Source: Nostoc sp. NIES-4103
GTDB lineage: Bacteria > Cyanobacteriota > Cyanobacteriia > Cyanobacteriales > Nostocaceae
Assembly: GCF_002368335.1 (NCBI RefSeq)
Contig: NZ_AP018288.1
Span: 2,720,838 to 2,784,837 of the forward strand
Direction of reading: 5' to 3'
Length of the DNA: 64,000 bases
Shown here: piece after piece, positions 33,782 to 43,359 of the stretch
Numbering within the stretch: position 1 is the stretch's first letter
How the letters are laid out: each line of letters opens with the position of its first letter
Notes under the pieces: model-generated
Database searches by the model: none
Seen by the model: the letters and a program-made list of their open reading frames with translations, nothing else
What the model was told of the DNA's origin: nothing
Translations under genes and position numbers: made by a program

Positions 33782-33899
33782 AGATGAGGAAGTAGGGGGA
33801 GATGAGGAAGTAGGGGAAGATGAGGGAGTAGGGGGAGATTACTAATTAATTTTATTCCCCCTCATCCCCCTCATCCCCCTCATCCCCCTCATCTCCCTC
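33782..33899. repeat. Inverted STRR pair
   Basis: gatgagg(a/g)agtaggggga copies on the left and ccccctcatccccctcatcc on the right are complementary, making a large hairpin between the convergent FG-GAP and MBL genes, probably a terminator. Confidence 0.65.
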
Positions 33900-33906
33900 A
33901 CCTTCT

Positions 33907-34674
33907 CTAAAATTTGTAACTAAAAACCTGAATGACGCTATTTTCTGGTAGTTTATCAGAAGTAATAGTAATAGTGTCACTATTACTGCGCCTCACTGTT
34001 ATACCCTGCATCAATGTCAGAAAATCATCTAGTGGTGAAATATCGCACTTAGCAGCATCAGCAGCCTGTGTACGGTAGTGAGTGGGAATTATCAGTTTAG
34101 GATTTAAGACCTCAGTTGCCTGTTTAGCTTCTTGAGCATTGTAAGCTTTGGCACTGCCTCCTACGGGGATAAATGCCAAATCAGGACGCCCCAAGAGGAT
34201 TTTTTGCTCAATGGAAATTGGTGCAGCAGCGCCTCCTAAATGTACTATATTAATTCCCCCTTGCTTCCAACTCCAAGCAGTATTTGTGCCGAACTGCTTG
34301 CCACCTTTGCGATCGTGGTCTATGGCAGTACCCTGAAATTTTATACCTTTAAACTCATAAACTCCTGGTGCATATACTAGCTTTGGATTCCCTGGTAGTT
34401 GATCTACTGCACCTTCATCTAGCAATTGACTGCTAATCAGTACTAAATCTGCTGCGACTTTCGGTGGTCGATAACCAGCAGTACAGCCGATCGCCCGAAA
34501 TGGATTAACGAGAATTTTCACTCCGCCACCAGTAAATAGAAAGCAAGTATGACCCAACCACCGAACTGATAAACCGCTAGATTGTGCGTCAGCCTGAAAT
34601 TCGGAAGCTAACGTAGTAACTAAAGCTGTAGCTAACCCCGCCCCAGCATAGCCCATCAATTGTCGTCGTTTCAT
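33907..34674 (-). CDS. Exported metallo-beta-lactamase-fold protein with degenerate zinc motif
   Basis: A 255-residue protein with a Tat-like signal (MKRRQLMGYAGAGLATALVT, cleavage near ADA-Q). The fold of UlaG-like MBL hydrolases is suggested by VRWLGHTCFLFTGGGVKILV and LIIPTHYRTQ. But the usual S-H-x-H-x-D-H motif reads ISSQLLDEGA, so most zinc ligands are lost, and the HLGD motif reads HLGGA. A remaining IDHD and PTHY are present. Probably non-hydrolytic or uses a different site. Follows trpG at a 3-bp gap on the same strand. Confidence 0.65.
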   Translation of the reverse strand: MKRRQLMGYAGAGLATALVTTLASEFQADAQSSGLSVRWLGHTCFLFTGGGVKILVNPFRAIGCTAGYRPPKVAADLVLISSQLLDEGAVDQLPGNPKLVYAPGVYEFKGIKFQGTAIDHDRKGGKQFGTNTAWSWKQGGINIVHLGGAAAPISIEQKILLGRPDLAFIPVGGSAKAYNAQEAKQATEVLNPKLIIPTHYRTQAADAAKCDISPLDDFLTLMQGITVRRSNSDTITITSDKLPENSVIQVFSYKF

Positions 34675-34677
34675 TAG

Positions 34678-35277
34678 TTACTCTCTTTGCTGTAATTGTT
34701 CCAGAAAGTTTCGCAGTAATTGCTTTCCTGAAGATGTGAGAACACTCTCTGGGTGAAATTGGACGCCTTGAATGTGAGGATAGTTCCGGTGTCGTACTCC
34801 CATAATTGTGCCATCTTCGACCCAAGCGGTAATTTCTAACACTTCGGGGCAAGTTTCGCGATCGATCACCAGACTATGATACCTAGTAGCGATCATGGGA
34901 TTTTCTAATCCTTGAAAAACACCCACATCAGTGTGAGACACTTGAGAAGTTTTACCATGCATTAACTCTGGAGCAGAGACGATTTTACCACCAAACACTT
35001 GACCAATGCTTTGATGTCCCAAACATACACCCAAAATTGGCAAGTTAGCTCCTAGCTGTTTAATCAAATCTAGCGATATTCCAGCATCTTCCGGGCGACC
35101 AGGCCCAGGAGAAATAACTACAACATCAGGATTTAATTGCTGAATTTCGTCTATGGTTATTTTGTCGTTACGAAAAACCCTAATATCCGCAGCTACGGGG
35201 AACTCTGTTGCTAGTTCCCCCAAATACTGCACCAAATTATATGTAAAGCTGTCGTAGTTATCGATAACTATAATCAC
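34678..35277 (-). CDS. trpG: Anthranilate/para-aminobenzoate synthase glutamine amidotransferase subunit
   Basis: A 199-residue class I glutamine amidotransferase that supplies ammonia to the synthase subunit in tryptophan or folate synthesis. The triad is visible: Cys in GVCLGHQSIGQVFGG, His and Glu in GVQFHPESV. N-terminal IDNYDSFTYNLVQYLGE is characteristic of TrpG/PabA. Which pathway cannot be told; cyanobacterial TrpG often serves both. The MBL gene directly downstream is probably co-transcribed. Confidence 0.93.
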   Translation of the reverse strand: MIIVIDNYDSFTYNLVQYLGELATEFPVAADIRVFRNDKITIDEIQQLNPDVVVISPGPGRPEDAGISLDLIKQLGANLPILGVCLGHQSIGQVFGGKIVSAPELMHGKTSQVSHTDVGVFQGLENPMIATRYHSLVIDRETCPEVLEITAWVEDGTIMGVRHRNYPHIQGVQFHPESVLTSSGKQLLRNFLEQLQQRE

Positions 35278-35316
35278 AACCTATGACTCCTGGTTTCTGT
35301 ATAGAAAATTGATATA

Positions 35317-35401
35317 TCGCAGGGGACTGGGTACTGGGTACTGGGTACTGGGTACTGGGGACTCTCATCTGTTGATGTCCTAACAACCAAGGCTTGTGCT
35401 A
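35317..35401. repeat. MITE family A, short copy (85 bp)
   Basis: Begins TCGCAGGGGACTGGG, ends CTTGTGCTA, flanked by TA on both sides. It shares atctgttgatgtcctaac with the 101-bp copies at 49775 and 63807 but lacks the gtgaaaagtctttttgtgtctagg block. Internal gggtact heptamers repeat four times. Confidence 0.75.
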
Positions 35402-35571
35402 TAAATATAGGACTTACACACGGACTACGATTTTACGTCATTACGAGCTAAGCAAAGTAATCGCAAAAGCTTAGTTTTCGTCACGAGTGCGTAAGTCCTA
35501 AAATACTAACTAATATAGGGGCGCAATGCTTTGCGCCCCTACTAACTCCTAATTCCTGACTTCAACCAAAC
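35402..35571. other. Intergenic repeat-like segment
   Basis: About 170 bp with inverted phrases (taggacttacacac / gtgcgtaagtccta; gcgcaatgctttgcgc), consistent with a degenerate mobile sequence or terminator between genes. No gene supported. Confidence 0.4.
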
Positions 35572-36024
35572 CTAGAAATTTGACTTAATTAAAGCTACCA
35601 ACGGCGGTAGCAATAGCGTACCAGCAACCAGCACCGCTACCAAAGCAGAGACAAGCACAGCACCAGCAGCACAGTCTTTGGCAATTTTTGCTAAATCGTG
35701 GTATGTTTGCTTTACCGTTAAATCCACAAGTGATTCGATCGCTGTATTCAATAACTCTAGTGCCAATACTAATCCACTAGTTATACCAATAATGGCGATT
35801 TCCACTGCTTGTAGATGTAAAAAAATGCTTAAAGCGATCGCTAAAGCACAAACACTTACATGGATGCGAAAGTTACGTTGAGTTTGAAAACTATAGCTGA
35901 TTCCAGCCCAAGCATATTTAAAGCTAACAAATAAATTAGAGGCAACTTTCCAAGAGAGTTCCCGTTCCTGATTCATCAGTGGTACCTGATTGGGTGTTGG
36001 TGAAGGGGAAACTTTTTGGGACAT
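35572..36024 (-). CDS. dgkA: Diacylglycerol/undecaprenol kinase
   Basis: A 150-residue membrane kinase that phosphorylates diacylglycerol or undecaprenol. Helices near VCALAIALSIFLHLQAV, IAIIGITSGLVLALELL and AAGAVLVSALVAVLVAGTLL; the signature ELLNTAIESLVDL matches the family's E-N-T-x-I-E motif. Start ATG 36024; TTG 36087 and ATG further in are alternatives. Upstream of ybeY in the cluster ybeY-dgkA, as in many bacteria. Confidence 0.88.
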   Translation of the reverse strand: MSQKVSPSPTPNQVPLMNQERELSWKVASNLFVSFKYAWAGISYSFQTQRNFRIHVSVCALAIALSIFLHLQAVEIAIIGITSGLVLALELLNTAIESLVDLTVKQTYHDLAKIAKDCAAGAVLVSALVAVLVAGTLLLPPLVALIKSNF

Positions 36025-36135
36025 AAGCTTAAAAATAATAATAGAGTTAAGTAGAGAGGAAATCTTTGCGCTCTTTGAATGCTCCAATCAACATTCAAGT
36101 AATTTCTACAGAAGTATTATAAACACGAAAAGCCA

Positions 36136-36687
36136 TTAGGACATTTCATATTCTATGTCTATGGCAATACCTGTCGTCTCCAGTAAGATCACTTGCTGTT
36201 TGAGCATTTCCATTAAACTTTCCTCATCTGGATGATCCCAGCCCAACAAATGTAGTATTCCGTGAGTAGCTAACCAAGCTAACTCTGTTGGTAAACTATG
36301 TCCCTGCTGTTGGGCTTGACGTTGTGCAGTATTGACCGAAATAACGATATCACCCAAATACAAAGGATCAGCAGACATTTCCGGACTTTGAGGAAAGTCT
36401 ACCTCTAAGGCAGCAAAGGCTAAAACGTCTGTTGGTTTGTCTTGATGTCGATATTGGGCATTTAGCGATTGGATTTCTGTGTCATCTGTCAAACGCAGCC
36501 CGATTTCATAACCTGGTGCTGGTGGCAAATGAGGCTGTAAAACTTCCAACCAGTGACTAAACCAGTTTTCCCAAGTTTCAGCAGCAACTCGGACATCAGT
36601 CTCCCCAGAATTTAAATTTGTGCTTAAATTTGTGCTTGGGGACGACTCGTAAAATAAATCCTGGACATCTAGTTCAACTTGCACCAA
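36136..36687 (-). CDS. ybeY: Endoribonuclease YbeY (rRNA maturation factor)
   Basis: A 183-residue single-strand endoribonuclease for 16S rRNA maturation and ribosome quality control. The zinc site H-G-x-L-H-x5-D-H is intact as HGILHLLGWDH (about residue 145). Upstream TDDTEIQSLNAQYR and PTDVLAFAALE are family segments. The N-terminal about 40 residues are a cyanobacterial extension. Start TTG 36687 with AGGAG 9 nt upstream; GTG 36684 is an alternative. Confidence 0.93.
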   Translation of the reverse strand: MVQVELDVQDLFYESSPSTNLSTNLNSGETDVRVAAETWENWFSHWLEVLQPHLPPAPGYEIGLRLTDDTEIQSLNAQYRHQDKPTDVLAFAALEVDFPQSPEMSADPLYLGDIVISVNTAQRQAQQQGHSLPTELAWLATHGILHLLGWDHPDEESLMEMLKQQVILLETTGIAIDIEYEMS

Positions 36688-36723
36688 TTACAAACTCTCC
36701 TAGCCGCTTCAGTTTTTATGTCA

Positions 36724-36879
36724 TCAGCGAGTCAGGTAAGCAAGACCAACCAGAACGGCTAAAAGCCCTATGGCAGTCAGACCAAAATGTTTGATGGAAG
36801 TGCCGCCCTTACGCACCATGTTTCGCATGGCAAGTTTGACGTAGCTTGGTTTGGGTTCAGTTGCAGGAGAGTTGCTCAT
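36724..36879 (-). CDS. DUF3285 small membrane protein
   Basis: A 51-residue protein (MSNSPATEPKPSYVKLAMRN, then TSIKHFGLTAIGLLAVLVGLAYLTR) with one C-terminal membrane helix, matching the cyanobacterial DUF3285 pattern. ATG 36879 is the likely start; longer reading crosses STRR repeats. Function unknown; located immediately after ybeY on the same strand. Confidence 0.7.
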   Translation of the reverse strand: MSNSPATEPKPSYVKLAMRNMVRKGGTSIKHFGLTAIGLLAVLVGLAYLTR

Positions 36880-36929
36880 AATGGCTTGATTACAAACTCT
36901 TTTATATATCAATGTAACAGGTTGTTTAC

Positions 36930-37066
36930 GTTTATTGGGTATTGGGGACTGGGTATTGGGGACTGGGTATTGGGCATGGGGCATTGGGCATTGGGCATAG
37001 GACATTGGGCATTGGTAAATATTTTTCCTAGTCCCCAGTCCCTAATCACCAGTCCCCAGTCCCCAA
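36930..37066. repeat. STRR-type repeat array
   Basis: Tandem gggtatt/ggcattgg/ggactgg heptamers with an inverted cccagtcccc block at the end. Intergenic between ybeY-DUF3285 and prfB. Confidence 0.75.
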
Positions 37067-38189
37067 TTAAGCGGGAGTACTTTCTACCAATTGGTTTTCC
37101 TGCCGTAGATAGGCTTGGATGAACGAATCGAGGTCTCCATTCATCACATCAGCGATCGCAGTTGTTTCTGCTTCTGTACGCAAATCTTTTACCATCTGGT
37201 AAGGGTGAAATACGTAGTTGCGGATTTGGTTGCCCCAGGAAGCTTCCACCATATCGCCGCGAATTTGAGCGATTTCTTGTGCTTTTTGTTCACGGGCAAT
37301 AACTAACAACTTAGCCTTAAGGCGGGCGAGGGCTTTCTCTTTGTTTTGCAGCTGCGATCGCTCTTCTGTACACCGCACGGCAATACCGCTGGGAATATGA
37401 ACAATTCGTACTGCTGTTTCTACTTTGTTGACATTCTGCCCACCTTTACCGCCAGCCCTGGATGTGGTAATTTCCAAATCCTTCTCTGGAATATCCAGTT
37501 GCACAGAGTTATCTAACTGCGGCATTACTTCCACCCCTGCAAAACTAGTTTGTCGCTTGCCATTGGCATTAAAAGGTGAAATCCTCACTAAGCGATGGGT
37601 GCCTGTTTCTGACCGCAAGTAACCATAGGCATAGCGACCAGTAATTTCCAGAGTTGCTGATTTAATTCCCGCTTCATCACCCTCGGACTCTTCAGCTAAA
37701 GTTACCTTATAGCCGTGGGCTTCTGCCCAACGGGTGTACATCCGCAGTAGCATAAATGCCCAGTCTTGAGCATCTGTGCCACCAGCACCAGCGTTAATCG
37801 TTAGTACTGCCCCTTCAGCGTCGTAAGGGCCGGAAAGTAACTGTTGTAACTCCCACTGGTCGAGGTCGCGGTTGAGCTTGGTGACAGTAGATTCCGCTTC
37901 TTGCAGTAGTGCTTCGTCGGTTTCTAACTCCAATAGCTCAACAACTGCTTTAGTATCCTCTAAGTTGGCTCGCCACTGATGATACTGTTCGAGGTGGGCT
38001 TTGAGTTCGTTGAGTTGTGAGAGGGTTTGTTGAGCTTGAGTTTGATTTTCCCAAAATTCTGGTTGTGCTGCTATTTGTTCCAGGTCTTGAATTTTGGCAG
38101 TGAGTGCAGGTATGTCAAAGATAGTCCTGGGCTTTACCCAGACGACCGGACAATGTTTCGATTTCGCGTTTGAGTTCTAAGACTTCCAT
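37067..38189 (-). CDS. prfB: Peptide chain release factor 2 with programmed +1 frameshift
   Basis: RF2 recognises UGA/UAA and triggers peptide release. ATG 38189 is followed by 24 codons ending LGKAQDYL, then in-frame TGA at 38117-38115 within CTT TGA C, the classical RF2 autoregulatory slip site. After a +1 shift the frame continues (DIPALTAKIQDLEQIAAQ) to the stop at 37067, giving 373 residues. The SPF anticodon-like motif (RISPFNANG) and the catalytic GGQ (TSRAGGKGGQNVNKVE) are intact. A mature annotation that starts at 37933 would lose the N-terminal domain. Confidence 0.95.
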
Positions 38190-38361
38190 AGTGCTTGCTA
38201 AATAGAGCGCTCTTGGATTTGGGATTGCTCTTTATTCTATATGTCTTCTTGATTTTAGCTGTTGTTGGGCAAATTCTCTTGCACTATTTGTATAAGTTCC
38301 AAGAATTGCCTTTAACTATCTTCAATTATCAAACGATATGAAGATAGTTAGTAGACTCTGA

Positions 38362-38507
38362 TATCATGTCCGGTTAATTTAGTTATAATTCCACTGTCAT
38401 TGAACCCCACCCCTAACCCCTCCCCGTTGACGGGGAGGGGGAATAAAGCGTAGCTTTGGTGGGGTGCGGTTCTTACAGTTTAATAAGTAATCAAGCAGAC
38501 ATGATAT
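38362..38507. repeat. MITE-like element, family B, full copy
   Basis: Left end ATATCATGTCCGGTTAATT; reverse complement of the right end ATATCATGTCTGCTTGATT. About 146 bp, centre CCCCTCCCCGTTGACGGGGAGGGG. It lies between prfB and its paralogue, and may have accompanied or followed the duplication. Confidence 0.65.
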
Positions 38508-38510
38508 GAG

Positions 38511-39621
38511 TTATTGACTGGACATAGTGATTTGATGTTCCTGTTGCAAATACACTTTGATAAACAAGTCGATATCACCATCCAAAACCTCCGCCACAGC
38601 AGTTGTTTCCACTAAAGTACGCAGATCCTTGACTTTTGTGTTGGGGTGCAAGATATATTCACGGATGAGCTTGTTGGATAAAGATTTGATCTGTCGGGGT
38701 TGAATAGCAGAGATTTGGTTAACACCTTGGACTTGCATTAACGCCCACAGCTTACTCTTAAGAATAGCTAAGGCTTTGGCTTTGTTTTCCATCGGACTGC
38801 GATCGCTGTCACAAAATACAGTTATGCCAGTAGGAAGATGAACCACCTGTGCCCATGTTTCGGGACGGTTGAAATTTCGTCTAGTCTGCGGCAAGGTAAT
38901 TTCCAAATGCTTTGGTAAGATGTCAAAATCACAGGATTCATCTAATATCGGGCTAACTTCGACACTAGCTAAACTCGTTTTTAAGTTTTTGTCAGCATCA
39001 AAGGGTGAAAGTCGTTGTAGTTGATGGATTCCTATTTCTGATTTGAGACAACCATAAGCATAATGTCCTGTGATTTCCAGAACAGCATACTTAATCCCTG
39101 CTATATCTCCCTGAGTCTCTGCTACTACATATGGTCGATAATTGTGATTTATTGACCAACGGTGATACATATTCAACAATATAAATACCCAATCTTCAGC
39201 ATTTACATCACCAATTCCAGCAGTAATGGTGAGGAATGCGCCTTTTTGGTCGCAGGGTTCAGTGAGTAACTGTTGTATTTCTAGTGTTTCAAGTTCTCGC
39301 TGGAGTTGAGTCAGGTTCGCTTGTGCTTCTTGCAGTAATTGTTCATCAGCGGTTACTTCCAGTAATTCCAGGGCGGCGTTGATATCTTCTAGAATCAAGT
39401 GCGATCGCTGATATTGTTTCTTTTTGGCGTTGAGAAATTGGATTTCTTGAAGTGTCTGATGAGCAGTAACAGAATTGTGCCAAAAAGTCGGTTGAGCAAT
39501 TATCTGTTCTAAGTCTTGAATTTCTGCATTTAATTCTCCAAGGTCAAAGACAGTCTTCAGCTTTAACCAGGATATTTGATAACCTTTCTACTTCAATTTT
39601 GATACTTGATAGTTCCAGCAT
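38511..39621 (-). CDS. RF2 paralogue lacking the GGQ motif, with conserved frameshift site
   Basis: A full-length RF2-like protein of 369 residues, directly upstream of prfB. From ATG 39621 (MLELSSIKIEVERL), codon 26 is TGA within CTT TGA C (39549-39543). A +1 shift continues with DLGELNAEIQDLEQIIAQ in frame to 38511. Domain order follows RF2: N-terminal helical domain, then the anticodon-recognition region with SPF kept (RLSPFDADK). Where RF2 has SRAGGKGGQNVNK, this protein reads PQTRRNFNRPETW, about four residues shorter, so the catalytic GGQ loop is gone. It should not release peptides. Possible roles: ribosome binding, mRNA stabilisation or regulation. Confidence 0.8.
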
Positions 39622-39761
39622 AGTTTTTTAGCTTTAATACTAATCAATCACTAGATATTGTATTACAAAATTTATTGTATGTTTCATGAGAATTAAAAAA
39701 CCGTGGTTGCTGAAAGATAACCACGGTTGACGGTTTGTTGAATTTTTCTGTTTATAGGTGC

Positions 39762-40490
39762 TTAGTCACGGCCGTTAATGGCAATTAGCAACCGCAAGAT
39801 AAAGACGAACAAGTTGATGTAGGTAAGGTACATCGACAAAGCTGCGGGTAGGTACTGGTCATTGCGGTAAGTGCGGGGCAAGATGTAAAAATCAACCACA
39901 GACACGCCAACAAATAAAAATACCCCCAAGCCGGAGATGGCGATTTCTAACCAATTTGGCGTGTAAACACCAAACATGGCAAACACAAATTGAGTCAGGC
40001 AGACAACCAATAAGGCTATGACACCAATATTGATGGTTTTAGTCAAAGCCATCCCGTCTTGTTCAGAGAGATTTGACCCAATTTGACGGGCAAAAATAAA
40101 GGTGATGCCACAACCAAGGGCAGCTAAACCAATACCTTGAATGCCAACACCTTGGGTTCTTAAAGCAACAAACACCAAGCCACTGATGGTATATCCAGAC
40201 AAGAGGCTGTAGGTTGCCAGTAGGGGCAGTGCAATGCCTTTGTTACCTTTTTCAGCTACATTTTGGGCAACAAAGAACAAAATGAACTCCAGAATCACCG
40301 CACCGATGAAGGTGGGGAAGAACAGACCGGGGTTAGTACGGATAACTCCCAGACCGCCGTAGGTTCCCAATGCGGTCAGTACAAGACCGCCACCAACGTA
40401 GGGGAGGGCATTGGCAATTACGTTTGGGCCGACAAGGGCTTGAGTCCTTGCCTCACGGATAGCTTCACGAAAGTTGCTGGTATTGCTCAT
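39762..40490 (-). CDS. Bax inhibitor-1 family membrane protein
   Basis: A 242-residue protein with about seven membrane helices (VGGGLVLTALGTYGGLGVI, FFPTFIGAVILEFILFFVA, IALPLLATYSLLSGYTISGL and others) ending in YLTYINLFVFILRLLIAING. This is the BI-1/TMBIM (YccA/YbhL) family, proposed Ca2+ leak channels or membrane-protein quality factors. An N-terminal soluble FREAIREARTQAL helix is typical of cyanobacterial members. Promoter region 40491-40599 separates it from the defence operon. Confidence 0.85.
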   Translation of the reverse strand: MSNTSNFREAIREARTQALVGPNVIANALPYVGGGLVLTALGTYGGLGVIRTNPGLFFPTFIGAVILEFILFFVAQNVAEKGNKGIALPLLATYSLLSGYTISGLVFVALRTQGVGIQGIGLAALGCGITFIFARQIGSNLSEQDGMALTKTINIGVIALLVVCLTQFVFAMFGVYTPNWLEIAISGLGVFLFVGVSVVDFYILPRTYRNDQYLPAALSMYLTYINLFVFILRLLIAINGRD

Positions 40491-40599
40491 ATTGAAGTTT
40501 TTTCAAGTGAACATCGTGTTTATTCCCATTTTTACCAATATTTTTGACTAGCTGCCAGGAATCTAATGTTGTTGCCAAATCTAAAAGGCTGTTTTGTGC

Positions 40600-43359
40600 T
40601 TACAAATCAAAATCATCAGCCTCCGAGGATTCTACGCTATCTCTAGCACTGACAGTATACTCCCTAGCCTTAGTCGCAAATGGAAAAGGCAAGGGTAAGG
40701 AAACATCATTTGCAAAGTAAGGCCAGCGACTTCTGAGAGAATGGACAAAGTGAGCTAGCTTGTCAGGTTTAATTGCTGGGTGATGAATTAGGGCAATTTC
40801 TAAGATTTTGGCTTGGCCTGCTGCTCTGTTGCCACTATCAAGGCGAGAATGCTTCTGTTGTAGTATTTTTGTACCCTGTTCGGTGTTTAAAGGCTTTCTC
40901 ACACTCAGGTAAAGCGATCGCTCGCCATCCTCACACACATTCTGCCATCGATAAACACCGCTGGTTCGACTACCGGGAGAATCTTTAACAATAGCAACTG
41001 GAACTTCACTATTATCTGCAACTCTTAAGCGCACAACCCACAGGCGATTGATTTCTTCTGGTGAAAGGCACTGTTTTAGTGCTTGTAGTGGGTCATTAGT
41101 TAGTAGATTTTGGTTTTGTAGCCAGTTCAGCATTTTGCGCGCATTTTGTGCCTCTGCCATGAACAGCACACGCGGTAATTTATTCTCAGTAATTGGAGTA
41201 TTTAAACACTCTTGCAAACATTCAGCAACGAATTTATTGATTAGTCTTTGTTCTTTTGTTTGCTCTTTACGTTTTTGTTCATCACCAAATTCTTCATTAC
41301 TTTCATCGTCAGAGTTAGAATCCCAAGCTTCATCGGAAAGGTGTGCAAGTCCCACAGGATAGGAGACCCAGCCCTGTTCTTTAAATAAATCAGGAGTTGT
41401 TAATTCTACTTTTGCTGTTAGGGGATTAACTCGAATTATTAAAACAACTGTTTTGGGGATATTTTCAGCATTGGTTTTACGGGTGCGGCGTAGAATATAA
41501 AAGCACGTTAGCCACACATCAATATCAATACCATCTTTTTTGGGAATAATTAAAGGAGTATCAGGTAAAATCCCAAATTGTCTGAATAAGTCTAATATTG
41601 CTCGTTTCACTCGTTCTAAACCATCTTTTTTCAGCTTATTCGGGTCTGCTATCGTGGTTATACGGTGGATGTGTTGATTGAGATAGCCTGCTTTCACTGC
41701 GCCAATTCGCCATGCCAGTTTAGGATCACGCTCGGGTATGAAAGGTTTAGGTCTAATTTCAATTAAAGCTCCGCTTAGTTCTTTGGTTGGGGGTAGAAAT
41801 GCAGTAATCTTATTAATACGTTCTGCTAATAAATCAGGACGTTGCTGTTGATAAGTTCTCCTCGCTTCCGAAAAATTTTTAATTTCTAAGTCTTGCGTGA
41901 GGTCGCCAACGTGTTCAGTCTTGATGCACAGCGAACCGTATGCTCCTTCATAAATATTACCTACGTTTGTAGGTGATAAATACAATAACTTGCAAATTTC
42001 ATCAATTAGTGCATCACGACATTGGGGAGTTTCCCACAAAATCAGTATGGTGTGAAGGGGATTTTCAAGTTTACGAAATACTGCTGGTGCTGCTAGTTTG
42101 GGTCGCAGCATTGGAGTGCTTGAATGATTTGGGTCTTCAGATTTCTTGGCTTTTTTAGGTTTGGGAGATTGGTTATCTTTGTCAGCAAGCAGAGGAACAA
42201 TTTTCTTTTTGGGTTTCTCTGAAGGCCACAAAATAAAAACGTTACCTCTCACCCTTTCAGCCTCACCCACTCTTTGAACAGAAAGACGTGCTTCAATAGC
42301 TTTATCTAAACTAGTTAAATCCTGTGGACTAACACCAGCAAAGCATGGTGGATCGCCTAATTTAGAAGTGTAGGCGATCGCAGCTTGTATCCCACTAGGA
42401 ATTGTATTAACACCTGACCAGTTGTAACTAGGGTTGGACACAAGATCGTTTGTGTCAGGAAGTTGAGAATCATTCAAAGAAAGAAGATTGCTAATGGCTT
42501 GAGGCCATTTCAATTCCTTTCCATAACGATTCATCATCACTGTAATAAAGGAAAAAGGTTGGCGTTGACCATCTAACCACCGACGGTTATCACCGATATG
42601 AACTTTAACTCCTGGGTATGGTACATATCTCACAGGTTGAGTCAACCAGCGTCGAATCGACAGATGATGATAGATAATGGGTTTTTCGCGCCAAGGGACT
42701 GTTTGCAATACAAAGCTGACGACAAACGAGATATAGGCTGTTTCTATTGTTTCCTGTCCTTTAGTGACCGTAATTTCACTGGGAGGCCATGACATCAACT
42801 CAGCGCCTTTGAGGCTAACTACTCGATAGAACGTCAGTTGATACTGTTCATCGACACCAAAGGAAACTGTTGGGTTTTGGAGAAACTCTTTGGCAAGATA
42901 ATCTGGAATGGCTTGGTAAAGGTTGTCTGTCTCGACCTTATCTTGAGGATGGAGTAAATCATAGATTTTTGGCTCTTCCCAGCACCAATCATCATTATTC
43001 AGATTTGCAAGTTGTGCCTCAACATCTTCTAAAGAACTGAATTCTTCAATCAACCAATCTTTGATATAGTTACCCAAATCAGAAAGGTCTGTGGTTTCTG
43101 TTGCTAACAACCAAGGTACATTGCCTCTCTGCCAGCCATTACGCATAGTCTTGAGAATTTGAGGAAAGCTACCAACTATCAAGGGGTCAAGAGAATAAAC
43201 TGGTACGGATCGATAACCTTGACCTCTGAATCTCGCACGCTGTTGAGCAAGGTTGTTGGCAACTTGTCGCCATGCAGTAGGAACATAGATTGCAGAGAGT
43301 TCGCATGTTGGATTTGTTGCAGTAAGCTCCCAAGCACCAGGCAGAATAATTTTAGTCAT
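40600..43359 (-). CDS. pPIWI-RE family protein (PIWI-like, predicted RNA-guided or R-loop nuclease)
   Basis: A 919-residue protein. The C-terminal part has the pPIWI-RE landmarks: LFMAEAQNARKMLNWLQNQ, RLWVVRLRVADNSEVPV, SRTSGVYRWQNV, and LIHHPAIKPDKLAHFVHSLR with WPYFANDVSLPLPFPFATKAREY. The PIWI RNase H-fold region of this family carries conserved Arg and Glu for guide binding rather than slicing. The N-terminal half is the X-domain region with PSEITVTKG. First described computationally by Burroughs, Iyer and Aravind. Last gene of the three-gene unit, overlapping the helicase by 8 bp. Confidence 0.7.
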   Translation of the reverse strand: MTKIILPGAWELTATNPTCELSAIYVPTAWRQVANNLAQQRARFRGQGYRSVPVYSLDPLIVGSFPQILKTMRNGWQRGNVPWLLATETTDLSDLGNYIKDWLIEEFSSLEDVEAQLANLNNDDWCWEEPKIYDLLHPQDKVETDNLYQAIPDYLAKEFLQNPTVSFGVDEQYQLTFYRVVSLKGAELMSWPPSEITVTKGQETIETAYISFVVSFVLQTVPWREKPIIYHHLSIRRWLTQPVRYVPYPGVKVHIGDNRRWLDGQRQPFSFITVMMNRYGKELKWPQAISNLLSLNDSQLPDTNDLVSNPSYNWSGVNTIPSGIQAAIAYTSKLGDPPCFAGVSPQDLTSLDKAIEARLSVQRVGEAERVRGNVFILWPSEKPKKKIVPLLADKDNQSPKPKKAKKSEDPNHSSTPMLRPKLAAPAVFRKLENPLHTILILWETPQCRDALIDEICKLLYLSPTNVGNIYEGAYGSLCIKTEHVGDLTQDLEIKNFSEARRTYQQQRPDLLAERINKITAFLPPTKELSGALIEIRPKPFIPERDPKLAWRIGAVKAGYLNQHIHRITTIADPNKLKKDGLERVKRAILDLFRQFGILPDTPLIIPKKDGIDIDVWLTCFYILRRTRKTNAENIPKTVVLIIRVNPLTAKVELTTPDLFKEQGWVSYPVGLAHLSDEAWDSNSDDESNEEFGDEQKRKEQTKEQRLINKFVAECLQECLNTPITENKLPRVLFMAEAQNARKMLNWLQNQNLLTNDPLQALKQCLSPEEINRLWVVRLRVADNSEVPVAIVKDSPGSRTSGVYRWQNVCEDGERSLYLSVRKPLNTEQGTKILQQKHSRLDSGNRAAGQAKILEIALIHHPAIKPDKLAHFVHSLRSRWPYFANDVSLPLPFPFATKAREYTVSARDSVESSEADDFDL

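Noticed and set aside
36880..37005. Longer start for the DUF3285 protein
   Set aside because: The extra residues are encoded by STRR repeats, and the short form matches the expected family length.
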